A program made the position numbers and the translations under genes. This document shows, piece after piece, positions 43,772 through 56,257 of a stretch of 64,000 nucleotides of DNA; the stretch's first letter is position 1, and every line of letters begins with the position of its first letter. This DNA comes from Mycobacterium paraffinicum. GTDB lineage: Bacteria > Actinomycetota > Actinomycetes > Mycobacteriales > Mycobacteriaceae. The stretch is from assembly GCF_001907675.1 (NCBI RefSeq), contig NZ_MPNT01000008.1:62001-126000 (forward strand), in the 5' to 3' direction. Below the pieces are notes generated by a model, which was not told the origin of the DNA, did not search any database, and saw only the letters and a list, made by a program, of their open reading frames with translations.

Positions 43772-44071
43772 GTGGGTGACACAGAAGATCCGACCGATCA
43801 TTTCCGCACGACGTATCCGCATGCCGGCGAATTCTTCATCGACCGACTGTGCTGGCCCGGACTGATGGCGATTGTGCTGGGCGTGGCCGCACTGGTTGGT
43901 GGTGTGGCCGCGGCGGCGTACCGGCAACAGGACTGGACGCTGACGCTGGTCGTCATCGGAATACCGGCGATCGTTGCCGGTTTGGTTTGGCTTGCGCTCG
44001 AGCATCGCCGCGTGATGGGAACGGAAAGGCACTGGCTTTCCATGTACTCCACGCGCCGCCCCGTGTTGTAG
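43772..44071 (+). CDS. UsfY-like small membrane protein
   Basis: This 99-residue protein starts MGDTEDPTDHFRTTYPHAGE and has two membrane segments, near 31-49 and 56-74, followed by LEHRRVMGTERHW. This is very like UsfY, the small protein encoded upstream of sigF in M. tuberculosis. Here it stands alone, with no sigma factor or anti-sigma gene beside it. The GTG start at 43772 is placed by the strong GAGGAGG at 43761-43767. A stress-related role is likely but unproven. Confidence 0.8.
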   Translation: MGDTEDPTDHFRTTYPHAGEFFIDRLCWPGLMAIVLGVAALVGGVAAAAYRQQDWTLTLVVIGIPAIVAGLVWLALEHRRVMGTERHWLSMYSTRRPVL

Positions 44072-44094
44072 TCCACGCTGTCGGTCGTTGCGCG

Positions 44095-44946
<852 letters not shown>

Positions 44947-44969
44947 TTACTTGACCTTTCGAGACTCGG

Positions 44970-45317
44970 TCACGCTCTCGGACACCTGACCGACGTGACT
45001 AGAAATTCGTTGCCGCGCAATACCTCAACGTCGCCGCTCGCGCACGCCGGGCAGCACACCGACCACCGGGACACGATCTTCGACCGCTGCCCGCAGGCGC
45101 GGCAGCACACCTCGGCGGGCACGAGTTCGAGTTCCAGCGCGGTGTCGACCACGTTCTCATCCAGATGCTGGCACACCAGGGACCAGCAGAACTCCAGCGA
45201 GTCGGGTACCACCTGGCGCAGCGCGCCGACCTGCACTCGGACGACGTCGACATGGCGCCCCGCCGCGTGGGGCTTCACCACGCCGGCGATGGCATGGCAC
45301 AGCGACAACTCGTGCAC
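44970..45317 (-). CDS. hypA: Hydrogenase nickel-binding maturation factor HypA
   Basis: HypA works with HypB in nickel insertion. This 115-residue protein starts with GTG-His-Glu (MHELSLC), the nickel-binding N-terminus, and has the zinc motif with CRAC and CPAC about 16 residues apart. GTG 45317 is the only start giving the required MHE. HypB follows on the same strand. The 198-base region to the hypF start holds the promoter for both directions. Confidence 0.94.
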   Translation of the reverse strand: MHELSLCHAIAGVVKPHAAGRHVDVVRVQVGALRQVVPDSLEFCWSLVCQHLDENVVDTALELELVPAEVCCRACGQRSKIVSRWSVCCPACASGDVEVLRGNEFLVTSVRCPRA

Positions 45318-45362
45318 TACTCCATGCTGCCTCGCGGGGAGCAACGGTGTCGCGAAAACTAA

Positions 45363-45468
45363 GTGCGAAAAAACGCAGACTTTGTGTGCGAAATTGTGAT
45401 TGTCGACATATCGGGACGGGTTTAACCTGAGCGTGACCGCCCGTGCCGCCAGCCCACTGGGCACGGGC
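45363..45468. promoter_or_regulatory. Repeats and inverted repeat in the hypA-hypF intergenic region
   Basis: Two copies of GTGCGAAA lie at 45363-45370 and 45386-45393, 23 bases apart, in a low-GC segment. Further on, GCCCGTGCC at 45439-45447 and GGCACGGGC at 45460-45468 form a perfect 9-base inverted repeat with a 12-base loop. The first may bind a regulator, the second may be a hairpin in the hypF leader. Their role is not known. Confidence 0.5.
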
Positions 45469-45515
45469 GTCAATTGCTGCTCAGGAGGTTCGTGGATGGG
45501 CAGTCGGGTAGTGCG

Positions 45516-47771
45516 GTGACCAGCGTTCGGTTGCGGCTCGACATCGAGGGCGTCGTCCAGGGCGTTGGATTCCGCCCCGCTGTCGCGCGCATCGCCGCAC
45601 GTCACGGCCTATCCGGCTGCGTCTACAACGACTCCGGTGCGGTGCACTGCGAGTTCGAAGGCGCACCCGAAGCCGTCCAAGCCGCGGTATCGGCGCTCAG
45701 CGCTGACCATCCGCCGATGGCCCGCATCGACTCGATCGAAGCCCGCCAGCTGCGGCCCAACGGCGAATCCGGGTTCCGGATCGTCGCCAGTCGAACGGAC
45801 GACAGCCGCCGCACGCTGGTGCCGCCGGACATCGCCACCTGTGCCGACTGCCTGCGCGAGATGCGCGACCCCGGCGACCGCCGCCACGGGCACCCGTTCA
45901 TCACGTGCACCAACTGCGGCCCGCGCTACACGGTGATCACCGACCTGCCCTATGACCGTCCGTCGACCACCATGGCGCAGTTCGGCATGTGCGCGGCGTG
46001 CACAGCCGAGTACCACGACCCCACCGACCGCCGCTTCCACGCCCAGACCATTGCGTGCGCCGACTGCGGACCGACACTGTCCTGGCGCGGCCCGGGCGAT
46101 GCGCACGACCCGCTGGGGGCCGCGGCACAAGCGCTGCAGGACGGACTGGTGGTCGCGATCAAGGGCATCGGCGGCTTCCATCTCGCCTGCCTCGCCGACA
46201 ACGCGGCGACGGTCACCGACCTGCGGTGCCGAAAGGGCAGGCCCGCCAAGCCTTTCGCCGTGATGGTCGCCGATCTCCCCGCGGCACAACGACTCTGCGA
46301 CGTCGACGGCGCCGGGGCGCAACTGCTGCAATCACCGGCGGCTCCGATCGTGTTGCTGCCCGCCCGTGCGGACGCGGCGCTGCCAGGCGTGGCGCCCGGC
46401 CTGTCCGAAACCGGTCTCATGCTGGCCTATTCCCCGGTGCACCACCTGCTGTTCGACCGGTTGGGGCCGGTGCCGCTGGTGATGACCTCGGCCAACAGCG
46501 GTGGCTCCCCGATCGTGTTCCGGGATTCCGACCTGAACTGGATCGACGGGTTGGCGGACGCGGTGCTCACCCACGACCGCCCGATCCACGTGCCGTGCGA
46601 GGACTCGGTGCTCGGTGTGGACGCAGAGGGCGCCGTGGTGCCGGTCCGGCGCTCCCGCGGCTACGCCCCGCTTCCGGTGTCGACTCCGGCCGCCGGCGCC
46701 GGGGTGATCCTGGCGACCGGTGGGGATCTCAAGACCACGTTCTGCGTGCTGTCTTCCGACGGGCACGCACACATGTCGTCGCACCTGGGTGACATGGCCG
46801 ACCCGCGCACCCAGGGTTGCTTCGAATCGGCCGAACGACACCTGGCCGTCATGACCGATTGCCGACCGCGGCTGATCGCCTGCGATCTGCATCCGGCCTA
46901 CGCCACGACCGGCTGGGCCAAGCGACAGGATCTGCCGGTGCAGCAGGTGCAACACCACCACGCCCACGCGGTATCGCTGATGACCGAGCACGGCCGGCTC
47001 GACGAGCCGATGCTGGCGGTCGCCTTCGACGGCACCGGCTACGGCACCGACGGCACCATCTGGGGCGGCGAACTCCTGATGCTCACCGAGCCCGCCGCCT
47101 TCACCCGGGCGGGGCACCTCAAGGCATTCGCCCTGCCCGGCGGCGAGGGCGCGGTGCGCCACCCCGCGCGGATCGCCCTGGACCTGCTGCACCGCGCCGG
47201 GATCGACTGGGCGCCGGACCTGCCCGCGGTGCAAAGTCTCGGCGCCCAGGCGAGACACATTCTGGGACAACAGATTCCGCGCGGCATCGGTTGCGTCGAG
47301 ACCACCAGCATGGGCCGCTTGTTCGACGCGATCGCCAGCCTGCTCGGCGTCTGCCAAGAAGTCACCTACGAAGGTCAGGCCGCCGTCGAACTCGAGCACC
47401 TGGCCCGCGGCGGCGACCCGGCGCCGATGGACTTCGACGTAATTGCGGGCGTCCTGGACCCGACGCCGTTGATCACCGAGGTGGTGCGGGGTCTGCGGGC
47501 CGGCACGCCGACGGCCGATCTGGCCGCGGGCTTTCACGCCGCCGTCGTCAGGGCCACCGCGCGGGCGGTCTACGGAGTCGCGGCGGGCGTGGGCACTATC
47601 GGGTTGACCGGCGGCGTCTTCGTCAACCGACTGCTGCGCGATGGGCTCCGTAAAGAATTGGTGGGCAACGGTTTCGAGGTGCTCACCCACGCGGTATTGC
47701 CGTGCAACGATGGCGGTCTGGCGCTGGGCCAGGCCGTGATCGCGGCATGCCGGCACGGAAGGGGGGCATAG
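45516..47771 (+). CDS. hypF: Carbamoyltransferase HypF
   Basis: HypF transfers a carbamoyl group from carbamoyl phosphate to the C-terminal Cys of HypE, for the cyanide ligands of the NiFe site. The 751-residue protein has all domains in order: acylphosphatase (VQGVGFRP near 13-20), two zinc-finger pairs (CADC, CTNC, CAAC, CADC, about 109-185), a YrdC-like domain and a Kae1-like domain with the HHHAHAVSL motif. GTG 45516 is chosen as the usual start; a frame open from TTG 45474 and the AGGAGG at 45483-45488 leave GTG 45492 possible. HypC follows after three bases. Confidence 0.94.
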   Translation: MTSVRLRLDIEGVVQGVGFRPAVARIAARHGLSGCVYNDSGAVHCEFEGAPEAVQAAVSALSADHPPMARIDSIEARQLRPNGESGFRIVASRTDDSRRTLVPPDIATCADCLREMRDPGDRRHGHPFITCTNCGPRYTVITDLPYDRPSTTMAQFGMCAACTAEYHDPTDRRFHAQTIACADCGPTLSWRGPGDAHDPLGAAAQALQDGLVVAIKGIGGFHLACLADNAATVTDLRCRKGRPAKPFAVMVADLPAAQRLCDVDGAGAQLLQSPAAPIVLLPARADAALPGVAPGLSETGLMLAYSPVHHLLFDRLGPVPLVMTSANSGGSPIVFRDSDLNWIDGLADAVLTHDRPIHVPCEDSVLGVDAEGAVVPVRRSRGYAPLPVSTPAAGAGVILATGGDLKTTFCVLSSDGHAHMSSHLGDMADPRTQGCFESAERHLAVMTDCRPRLIACDLHPAYATTGWAKRQDLPVQQVQHHHAHAVSLMTEHGRLDEPMLAVAFDGTGYGTDGTIWGGELLMLTEPAAFTRAGHLKAFALPGGEGAVRHPARIALDLLHRAGIDWAPDLPAVQSLGAQARHILGQQIPRGIGCVETTSMGRLFDAIASLLGVCQEVTYEGQAAVELEHLARGGDPAPMDFDVIAGVLDPTPLITEVVRGLRAGTPTADLAAGFHAAVVRATARAVYGVAAGVGTIGLTGGVFVNRLLRDGLRKELVGNGFEVLTHAVLPCNDGGLALGQAVIAACRHGRGA

Positions 47772-47774
47772 CGG

Positions 47775-48050
47775 ATGTGTCTCGGAATTCCCGGCAAGGT
47801 TGTCGACACCTGGGATGAGGCGGGGACGCGGATGTGCACCGTCGACTTCGGCGGCACCACCAAGACCGTGTGCCTGGCTTACCTACCGGACATGCAGGTC
47901 GGCGAATACACCATCGTGCATGCCGGTTTCGCGATCACCCGGCTGGACGAGGCGTCGGCACAGGAGACGTTGCGGATGTTCAACGACCTCGGCGTGCTGG
48001 AGGAAGAATTGGCCGGCGACGAGGGCCAGGGCAGGAGGGAACCGGCATGA
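47775..48050 (+). CDS. hypC: Hydrogenase maturation chaperone HypC
   Basis: This 91-residue protein starts with MCLGIPGKV, the conserved N-terminal Cys that binds the iron group with HypD and the hydrogenase precursor. The length and the [20 protein letters not shown] segment are normal for the family. It starts three bases after the hypF stop, and its own stop overlaps the hypD start (ATGA). The tail after 75 residues is polar and variable. Confidence 0.96.
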   Translation: MCLGIPGKVVDTWDEAGTRMCTVDFGGTTKTVCLAYLPDMQVGEYTIVHAGFAITRLDEASAQETLRMFNDLGVLEEELAGDEGQGRREPA

Positions 48051-49150
48051 AGTACCTGGACGAGTTCCGCGATCCGGTGGCCGCCCACGCCTTGGTGAGC
48101 GACATCAAGCGACGCGTTACCAAGACGTGGACCATCATGGAAGTTTGTGGCGGGCAGACGCATTCGATCATCCGCAACGGTATCGACCAATTGCTGGACG
48201 GTGCGGTGGAATTCATCCACGGCCCGGGCTGCCCGGTCTGTGTGACACCGCTGGAGATGATCGACCGGGCGCTGGAGATCGCGGCGCGCGACGATGTGAT
48301 CTTCTGCTCCTTCGGCGACATGCTGCGGGTGCCGGGCAGCAGCCAGGATCTGTTCAGCGTGCGCGCCCGGGGCGGCGACGTCCGGATCGTCTACTCGCCG
48401 TTGGACGCCACGCGGGTGGCCGCCGACAACCCCGACAAGCAGGTGGTGTTCTTCGCGGTCGGCTTCGAGACCACGGCGCCGGCCAACGCGATGGCCGTCG
48501 TGCACGCGCAGCGGCTCGGGCTCACCAACTTCTCCATGCTCGTCTCGCACGTGCTGGTGCCCCCGGCCATGACGGCGATCCTGAGCTCGCCGACCAACCG
48601 GGTCGAGGCGTTCCTGGCCGCCGGACACGTCTGCACGGTGATGGGCACCGGCGAATACGGGCCGCTGGTAGACGAATTCCACGTTCCGATCGTGGTCACC
48701 GGTTTCGAACCACTGGACCTGCTCGAGGGCGTCCGGCAGGCCGTCGACCTCCTGGAGGCGGGCACACCGCAGCTGCGCAACGCCTATCCGCGCGCGGTCA
48801 CCGCCGCGGGCAACGCGGTCGCGCAACAGACCCTCGCGGACGTGTTCGTGGTGACCGACCGGCAATGGCGCGGCATCGGCATGATCCCCAAGTCGGGATG
48901 GACACTGTCGCCGCGGTACGCAGAGTTCGATGCCGAACTGAAGTTCGGGGTGGGGCAGCTGCGGGTGTCCGAGTCGGCGGAATGTCACAGTGGGGAAGTG
49001 CTGAAGGGACTGTTGAAACCCAACGAGTGCCCGGCGTTCGGCAAATCCTGCACGCCGCGCACGCCGCTGGGGGCGACCATGGTGTCCAGCGAGGGCGCCT
49101 GCGCGGCGTACTACCAATTCCGCCGGTTGGAAGCCGCCGCAAATGCCTGA
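48047..49150 (+). CDS. hypD: Hydrogenase maturation protein HypD
   Basis: HypD, a 4Fe-4S protein, carries the Fe(CN)2CO group with HypC. The 367-residue protein has the conserved [12 protein letters not shown] (Cys near 37), [10 protein letters not shown] and the C-terminal cluster ligands [11 protein letters not shown] and SEGACAAYY. The family motif GFETTAP is also present. It is coupled to hypC by ATGA, and its last 8 bases overlap the hypE start, so hypC-D-E is one translation unit. Confidence 0.97.
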   Translation: MKYLDEFRDPVAAHALVSDIKRRVTKTWTIMEVCGGQTHSIIRNGIDQLLDGAVEFIHGPGCPVCVTPLEMIDRALEIAARDDVIFCSFGDMLRVPGSSQDLFSVRARGGDVRIVYSPLDATRVAADNPDKQVVFFAVGFETTAPANAMAVVHAQRLGLTNFSMLVSHVLVPPAMTAILSSPTNRVEAFLAAGHVCTVMGTGEYGPLVDEFHVPIVVTGFEPLDLLEGVRQAVDLLEAGTPQLRNAYPRAVTAAGNAVAQQTLADVFVVTDRQWRGIGMIPKSGWTLSPRYAEFDAELKFGVGQLRVSESAECHSGEVLKGLLKPNECPAFGKSCTPRTPLGATMVSSEGACAAYYQFRRLEAAANA

Positions 49151-50210
49151 GTTGCCGGTCGCGATCGACCCGGCCGACTGGGTGTGTCCGCTGCCGCTGC
49201 GCGAGACGAAGCGCATCGTGCTGGGCCACGGCGGCGGCGGGGTGCTCTCCGAGGAATTGATCGAGAACCTGTTCCTGCCCGCGTTCGGCGGCGCGGCCGG
49301 CGCACCGCGCGATTCCGCGTTGGTCGACATCGCGGGCGGGCGCATCGCGCTGACCACCGATTCCTATGTGGTGCAACCGCTGTTCTTTCCCGGCGGAAAC
49401 ATCGGCGACCTCGCGGTCAACGGCACGATCAACGATCTGGCGTGCAGCGGAGCCCAGCCGGTCGCGCTGACCGCCGGGTTCATCCTGGAGGAAGGGCTCG
49501 AGCTCGAGGTGCTGGGCGCGGTCGCCGAAACCATGGGCAAGGCGGCCGCCAACGCCGGCGTCGGCATCGTCACCGGCGACACGAAGGTGGTCGCGCGCGG
49601 CGGAGCCGACCAGCTTTTCGTGAACACCGCCGGGGTGGGGGTGGTGCCCCCGGGCGTGCACATCGGGCCCGAGCGGGTGCGCGCCGGAGACCACATCATC
49701 GTGTCGGGCAACCTGGGCGAGCACGGCGTGGCCATCATGAGCGTGCGGGAGGGCATCGATTTCGGCACCGTCGTCACCACCGACAGCGCCCCGCTGCACC
49801 GGATGGTCGCGGCCATGCTCCACGCCGCCGGCGCCGCGGTGCACGCGCTGCGCGATCCCACCCGCGGCGGCCTGGTCGCCGCGGTCGTCGAGATCGCCCG
49901 CGCGGCGACGGTGGGCATCGAACTTGATCAGGCGAAAATCCCGATTCCCGAGACGGTTTCGTCCGCCTGCTCGTTCCTCGGGCTGGACCCCCTGCAGGTG
50001 GCCAACGAGGGCAAGATGGTGGCGTTCGTCGACCCCGGGCACAGCGAAGCGGTGCTGGACGCGATCCGGGGCCGCCCGGAAGGCGCGAACGCCGCGATCA
50101 TCGGCCGCGTCGTCGCCGAGCATCCCGGCATGGTGGTGGGCAAGACCCCCTTCGCCACCACGCAGGTCATCGAACGTCAACTGGGCGAACAGCTTCCGCG
50201 TATCTGCTAG
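49143..50210 (+). CDS. hypE: Carbamoyl dehydratase HypE
   Basis: HypE takes a carbamoyl group from HypF onto its C-terminal Cys and dehydrates it to thiocyanate. The 355 residues end in PRIC, with the required terminal Cys. Seen are the AIR-synthase-like features [10 protein letters not shown] near the start, TTDSYVV, GDTKVV and DPTRGGL. The ATG lies within the hypD end. It is the last gene of the hyp unit; the minus-strand HAD remnant meets it with its stop overlapping by four bases (50207-50210). Confidence 0.96.
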   Translation: MPELPVAIDPADWVCPLPLRETKRIVLGHGGGGVLSEELIENLFLPAFGGAAGAPRDSALVDIAGGRIALTTDSYVVQPLFFPGGNIGDLAVNGTINDLACSGAQPVALTAGFILEEGLELEVLGAVAETMGKAAANAGVGIVTGDTKVVARGGADQLFVNTAGVGVVPPGVHIGPERVRAGDHIIVSGNLGEHGVAIMSVREGIDFGTVVTTDSAPLHRMVAAMLHAAGAAVHALRDPTRGGLVAAVVEIARAATVGIELDQAKIPIPETVSSACSFLGLDPLQVANEGKMVAFVDPGHSEAVLDAIRGRPEGANAAIIGRVVAEHPGMVVGKTPFATTQVIERQLGEQLPRIC

Positions 50211-50590
50211 GCCGCCCACCAGCCGCGGTGGACGGCGCGAGAGTCGTCGGCCAGCAGCTGGTCGGGGATATCGAAGCCGGGCCGCACCCCCGCCGCGCCG
50301 GTGAAGTCCTGGCCGGCGGTGTAGCCGTTGGTCACCACCGGGGTGGCCAGTCCCGCCGCCCGCGCGGCGCGCAGGCCGATCGCCGAATCCTCCACCGCCA
50401 GCGCCGATTCGGCGGGCAACGCGAGCGCGTCGAGTGCCTTGAGGTAGGCCTCGGGTTCCGGTTTGAGCCGCTCCACATCGTCGCCAATGCCAACGACGAG
50501 GAAGCCGACGGTGTTCAGCAGCGCGACGACGACCGACACTCCGGCCGCGTCAAACCGAACCGCGACGCAAGGCGCACCGGGTAGCCACAT
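50207..50590 (-). pseudogene. HAD-family phosphatase remnant lacking the N-terminal half
   Basis: The readable 127 residues cover only the second half of a HAD phosphatase: GDDVERLKPEPEAYLKAL, LAVEDSAIGLRAARAAGL and a normal C-terminus. The N-terminal DxDG nucleophile motif is absent from all frames directly upstream (50591-50801), so the gene is probably broken. The missing part could have been lost when the hyp cluster or the LLM region was joined. Residues before about position 35 do not look like the family. Confidence 0.72.
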
Positions 50591-50801
50591 CCACCGACAC
50601 CACCAACCACCAAGCGGCTCCTTCGGTGCGGCTCACAACCCGGTCATGCGAAAGCTAGCGCCGATGTGGAACTTGTTGCCGGCGATTCGCAGGAATCGCC
50701 GCGTGGTTTTACGGCCGGACCATCAACCGTTTTGTACATCGACCGCGCGGCGCGGCGTTCCGGCCTTCCGTGAAGTCCGCGCGCCGGTGCCGGCCATTCC
50801 G

Positions 50802-51671
50802 TCAACCGATTTCGGCGAGCCGGGGGATCACCTCGTCGCCGAGGCGGCGGATGAAGCCCACGGGATCGGGGTTGCCGGGGAAGGGGCCGGCGTTGACCAG
50901 CTCGACGCCCAGTTCGGCGAAGGCCTCCACCGTCCCGAAGTACCCGTCGAGGTCATCGAACGGATTGACGAAGAGGCCCACGGTCTTTCGGATTTCGGCC
51001 GGGTCGCGGCCGACGGTGTCGCAGTGCCGGTTCAGCACCTCGATCTTGTGCTTGAGCTGGTCGGGCTCGGTCACCGTGCTGTTCCAGATGTCGGCGTACT
51101 GCGCGACCAGTCGTAGCGTCTTCTTCTCGCCGTCACCGCCGATCATGATCGGCGGGCGGCGAATCGGTTGCGGCTCACAGATCGTCTCGGCCAACTGGTA
51201 GTGCTTGCCCCGGTAGGGGCCGTCGTTCTCGCTCCACATCTGAAGGCAGATCTGCAGCGTCTCCTCGAGCATTTCGAAGCGCTGGCTGACGGGCGGATAG
51301 GGGAAGCCGAGGGCGACGTGTTCACGGTCGTACCAGGCCGCGCCGAGCCCCAGCGCCGAGCGACCCTGCGACAGCACGTCCAATGTGGTGACCGCCTTGG
51401 CCAGCAATCCCGGATAGCGGTAGGTGACGCCCGTGACCAGCAGGCTCAGGTCGATCTTGGTCGTCTGTCCGGCCAGAAAGCCCAGTGATGTGTAGCCCTC
51501 GAGGAACGGGTCCTCCGCGGGTCCCAAGGCTTCCATCTGCAAGAAGTGGTCGGCCAGTGTGAACAGCGTCGCGCCGCCCTGTTCGGCGGTCTTGGCGGCG
51601 TCGGTCAGCGTCGGACCCAGCGCCGCCGGATCGCCTGGCAGAAAATCGATGAAGTGTACTCCTAGTTCCAT
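50802..51671 (-). CDS. LLM-class F420-dependent oxidoreductase
   Basis: This 289-residue protein is a luciferase-like monooxygenase-family member of the F420-using type. Visible are the LGVHFIDFLPG start, TLADHFLQME (the DHF motif), LALGAAWYD-like LGLGAAWYDREH and PPIMIGGDGEKKTLRLVA. It is likely cytoplasmic and needs reduced F420, which fgd1 in this window can supply. Substrate unknown. A MarR gene lies 19 bases upstream on the same strand and probably controls it. Confidence 0.88.
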   Translation of the reverse strand: MELGVHFIDFLPGDPAALGPTLTDAAKTAEQGGATLFTLADHFLQMEALGPAEDPFLEGYTSLGFLAGQTTKIDLSLLVTGVTYRYPGLLAKAVTTLDVLSQGRSALGLGAAWYDREHVALGFPYPPVSQRFEMLEETLQICLQMWSENDGPYRGKHYQLAETICEPQPIRRPPIMIGGDGEKKTLRLVAQYADIWNSTVTEPDQLKHKIEVLNRHCDTVGRDPAEIRKTVGLFVNPFDDLDGYFGTVEAFAELGVELVNAGPFPGNPDPVGFIRRLGDEVIPRLAEIG

Positions 51672-51690
51672 TGCAGCCCTTGCCCTTTCA

Positions 51691-52125
51691 TTATTCGGTC
51701 AAGCGCTCGAGCAGCGCCAGCGCATCGAGGATGACGCGACGCTCGCGTTCCGAATACCGCTCGTGGATGGCGCGCGCCAGCCACTCCTCACGGACCTGTC
51801 GATTGCTCTCGGCGCGTCGCCGGCCCGCCGCCGTCAACGAAATCAGTTGCCGACGGCCGTCTTCCGGGTCGGGCGTGCGCTCGATGAGCCCCCGCTGCTC
51901 GAGGGCGGCCACTATCGTGGCCATGGATTGTGGACGCACCCGTTCGGCCGAAGCCAGGACGCTCGCCGATGAGGCCCCCTCTTTCCAGAGCCGGTTCAGC
52001 ACCGCGGTCTGCGAGGGGGTCAGGTCGTCGTCGGTGGCGAGGTCCCTCAACTGACGCCGCAGCCTGCTGAACATCACCCGCAGGTCGCGGGCAGCCGCAG
52101 CCGCGGACTCGGTGATACCGTCCAC
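51691..52125 (-). CDS. MarR-family transcriptional regulator
   Basis: This 144-residue repressor has a winged helix-turn-helix (about 35-105), with LTPSQTAVLNRLWKEG, RVRPQSMATIVAALEQRGLIERTP and the wing DPEDGRRQLISLT. Long helices at both ends form the dimer interface. It precedes the LLM oxidoreductase and probably controls itself and that gene. Two perfect short palindromes lie directly upstream of its start. The ligand is unknown. Confidence 0.9.
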   Translation of the reverse strand: MDGITESAAAAARDLRVMFSRLRRQLRDLATDDDLTPSQTAVLNRLWKEGASSASVLASAERVRPQSMATIVAALEQRGLIERTPDPEDGRRQLISLTAAGRRRAESNRQVREEWLARAIHERYSERERRVILDALALLERLTE

Positions 52126-52131
52126 AATGCC

Positions 52132-52148
52132 AGTCTAGACTGATCAGT
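52132..52148 (-). promoter_or_regulatory. Overlapping palindromes before the MarR gene
   Basis: AGTCTAGACT (52132-52141) and ACTGATCAGT (52139-52148) are both perfect 10-base palindromes that share three bases, and a further GTCTAG is at 52156-52161. They occupy the 32 bases between the alpha/beta hydrolase stop and the MarR start, where the promoter should be. MarR dimers bind such palindromes, so autoregulation is likely. Confidence 0.6.
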
Positions 52149-52157
52149 TCAAGCTGT

Positions 52158-52777
52158 CTAGTTTCGCCCGAGCAACTGGAGGGCGGCGTCGACCGCCAGC
52201 GCCGCCACGTTGAGGGTCTTGGATCGCAGATCGTGCCGGGCCCCGGCGATCTCGACGACCGCCGTAGTGCCGGTGACCAGCGCGGCGGCGGCGCGCAGTT
52301 CGTCGGGCGTGCCGAAGGGGTCCGACGTCCCGTGCGTGAAGACGGTCGGCACCCTGATGTCGGGCAGGTGCTCGGTGCGGGCGCGCTCCGGCTTCCCCGG
52401 CGGATGAACCGGATACGAGAAGAGGGTGAGCATGTCCACCGGCGCTTCGCGGGCTGCCACCACCATGGACGTCTGCCGGCCGCCGTAGGAGTGCCCGCCG
52501 GCGATCAGCGGGCCGTCGGCGATGCCGCGGCACACCGTGATCGCCTCGACGATTCCGGCGCGGTCGGTGGCCGCCGAGCCGGACGGGGGCCCGCTGGGGC
52601 GCCGCCGCCGGTAGGGCAGGTTGTACCGGATGGCGAGCCAGCCGCGCCGCGCCCACTCGTCGCAAACCTGTTGCAGCAGAGGTGAATCCCGATTGCCGCC
52701 GGCGCCGTGGGTCAATACCACCACCCCGGCGGGCGGCCGAGCGGGTTCGTGCGCCACACCGGCGATCCGATCCAGGT

Positions 52778-52781
<4 letters not shown>
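52158..52781 (-). CDS. Alpha/beta-hydrolase-fold protein (Rv0421c-like)
   Basis: This 207-residue protein is a small dienelactone-hydrolase or KAN-type alpha/beta hydrolase. The HGAGGNRDSP oxyanion-hole loop and the nucleophile elbow GGHSYGGRQ (Ser near 99) are visible, with the Asp in THGTSDPFGT and a late His in GARHDL. GTG 52781 overlaps the thiD stop (GTGA), so it is translated with thiD and thiC. In M. tuberculosis the homologue is also after thiD. Substrate unknown. Confidence 0.85.
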
Positions 52782-55272
<2,491 letters not shown>

Positions 55273-55276
55273 TCAT

Positions 55277-55362
55277 CTCCCTACGCCGGCATTACCCGGT
55301 CAGGTTCGTACGGTCGACGGCCGCAAGCCGTCCTCTCAGCGCATTCGACGTGCGCTCCCGCG
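55277..55362 (-). promoter_or_regulatory. TPP riboswitch upstream of thiC
   Basis: Read on the minus strand, the leader has CGGGAGCGCACG, the sensing loop GCTGAGAGG and the 3' part CGAACCTGACCGGGTAATGCCGGCGTAGGGAGA, all typical of TPP aptamers. The 3' GTAGGGAGA includes the likely ribosome site for thiC. Like the first riboswitch it probably acts on translation. The variable arm holds the short palindromic GACGGCTTGCGGCCGTC. Confidence 0.93.
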
Positions 55363-55474
55363 TATTTGGATGTTCCGCACGCGACGTTACCCCCACCCCG
55401 CGCCAGTCGGCAGGCCGGCGGCCAATCTGCCCGGGCGGTAGCCGGGTGTATCCCCCGAATGGAAAAATGCATAC

Positions 55475-56182
55475 GTGCAAGAGCAGGGGGAGATGGACGG
55501 GTCGACACCCGGCGGTGCCCGCGGCCGACAGCTGAGCCCGGTCGAGGCGGTCGCCCGCTATCTCAACGTCGGCGCCTTCCGGTTCTGGTTCATCGGCGAG
55601 CGCTGGGAGTGGTCCGACGAAGTCGCCAGGATGCACGGCTACGAACCGGGCACCGTCGAGCCGACCACGAAACTCGTGTTGTCGCACGAGCACCCGGAGG
55701 ACCGCCAGCACGTCCAGGAGGTGCTCGACTACGCCCTGCAGTCGGCGGAATCGTTTTCCAGCCGGCACCGGTTCCTCGACACCGCGGGCAATGTGCACGA
55801 TGCGATCGTGGTGGCCGACCGCATGTACGACGAGTCGGGAGCCGTGGTGGGCACCGCCGGGTATTACATCGACCTCACCAACACCTTGGACGAAACCCGG
55901 CAGGAGGCGCTCGACGAGGCGCTGCCGGACCTCTTCGAAAACCGCGCCGCGATCGAGCAGGCCAAGGGCGTGCTGATGTGTGTGTATCGGGTCAGCGCCG
56001 AGCAGGCGTTCCGGGTGCTGCAGTGGCGGTCGCAGGAGACCAACGTGAAGCTGCGGGCACTGGCCCGGCAACTACTCGCCGATGTCACCACTTCGGCGGG
56101 CGCCGCACCCGCTCTGCAGAGTCATTTTGATCACGTGCTGCTGACGGTGCATGAACGGATATCCGACGAGTCCTCTGGGTAA
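55475..56182 (+). CDS. PAS-ANTAR regulatory protein
   Basis: This protein of up to 235 residues has a PAS domain (about 35-140; FRFWFIGERWEWSDEVARMHGY, HPEDRQHVQEVL, VGTAGYYIDLT) and a C-terminal ANTAR domain (about 155-205; AAIEQAKGVLMCVYRVSAEQAFRVLQ). PAS domains sense ligands, redox state or light; ANTAR binds RNA. The GTG 55475 and ATG 55493 are both possible starts; the latter follows CAGGGGGAG closely. A STAS gene and a large kinase/phosphatase follow, so it probably belongs to the same signalling unit. Confidence 0.88.
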   Translation: MQEQGEMDGSTPGGARGRQLSPVEAVARYLNVGAFRFWFIGERWEWSDEVARMHGYEPGTVEPTTKLVLSHEHPEDRQHVQEVLDYALQSAESFSSRHRFLDTAGNVHDAIVVADRMYDESGAVVGTAGYYIDLTNTLDETRQEALDEALPDLFENRAAIEQAKGVLMCVYRVSAEQAFRVLQWRSQETNVKLRALARQLLADVTTSAGAAPALQSHFDHVLLTVHERISDESSG

Positions 56183-56257
56183 CCAGAGGAATACGCGAAT
56201 GGGGCAGCCCGCAAACAGTTAGTGTTCCTAGACACTGCGAGCGGCGCGCGCCGCTTG
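56172..56257 (+). promoter_or_regulatory. Hairpin-rich leader between the PAS-ANTAR and STAS genes
   Basis: Three inverted repeats occur in 86 bases. CCTCTGG-GTAA-CCAGAGG (56172-56189) has a perfect 7-base stem with a GNRA-type loop and contains the PAS-ANTAR stop codon. AGTGT-TCCTAG-ACACT (56221-56236) has a 5-base stem and a six-base loop. CGAGCGGCGC/GCGCCGCTTG (56238-56257) is an almost perfect 10-base palindrome. Small hairpins with six-base loops are the kind of target ANTAR proteins bind, but the loop bases do not match the classic A1/G4 pattern. Confidence 0.55.

Noticed and set aside
45381..45401. CRP-like site around TTGTGATTGTCGACATA before hypF
   Set aside because: Only the left half (TGTGA) fits the consensus; the right half does not match TCACA.
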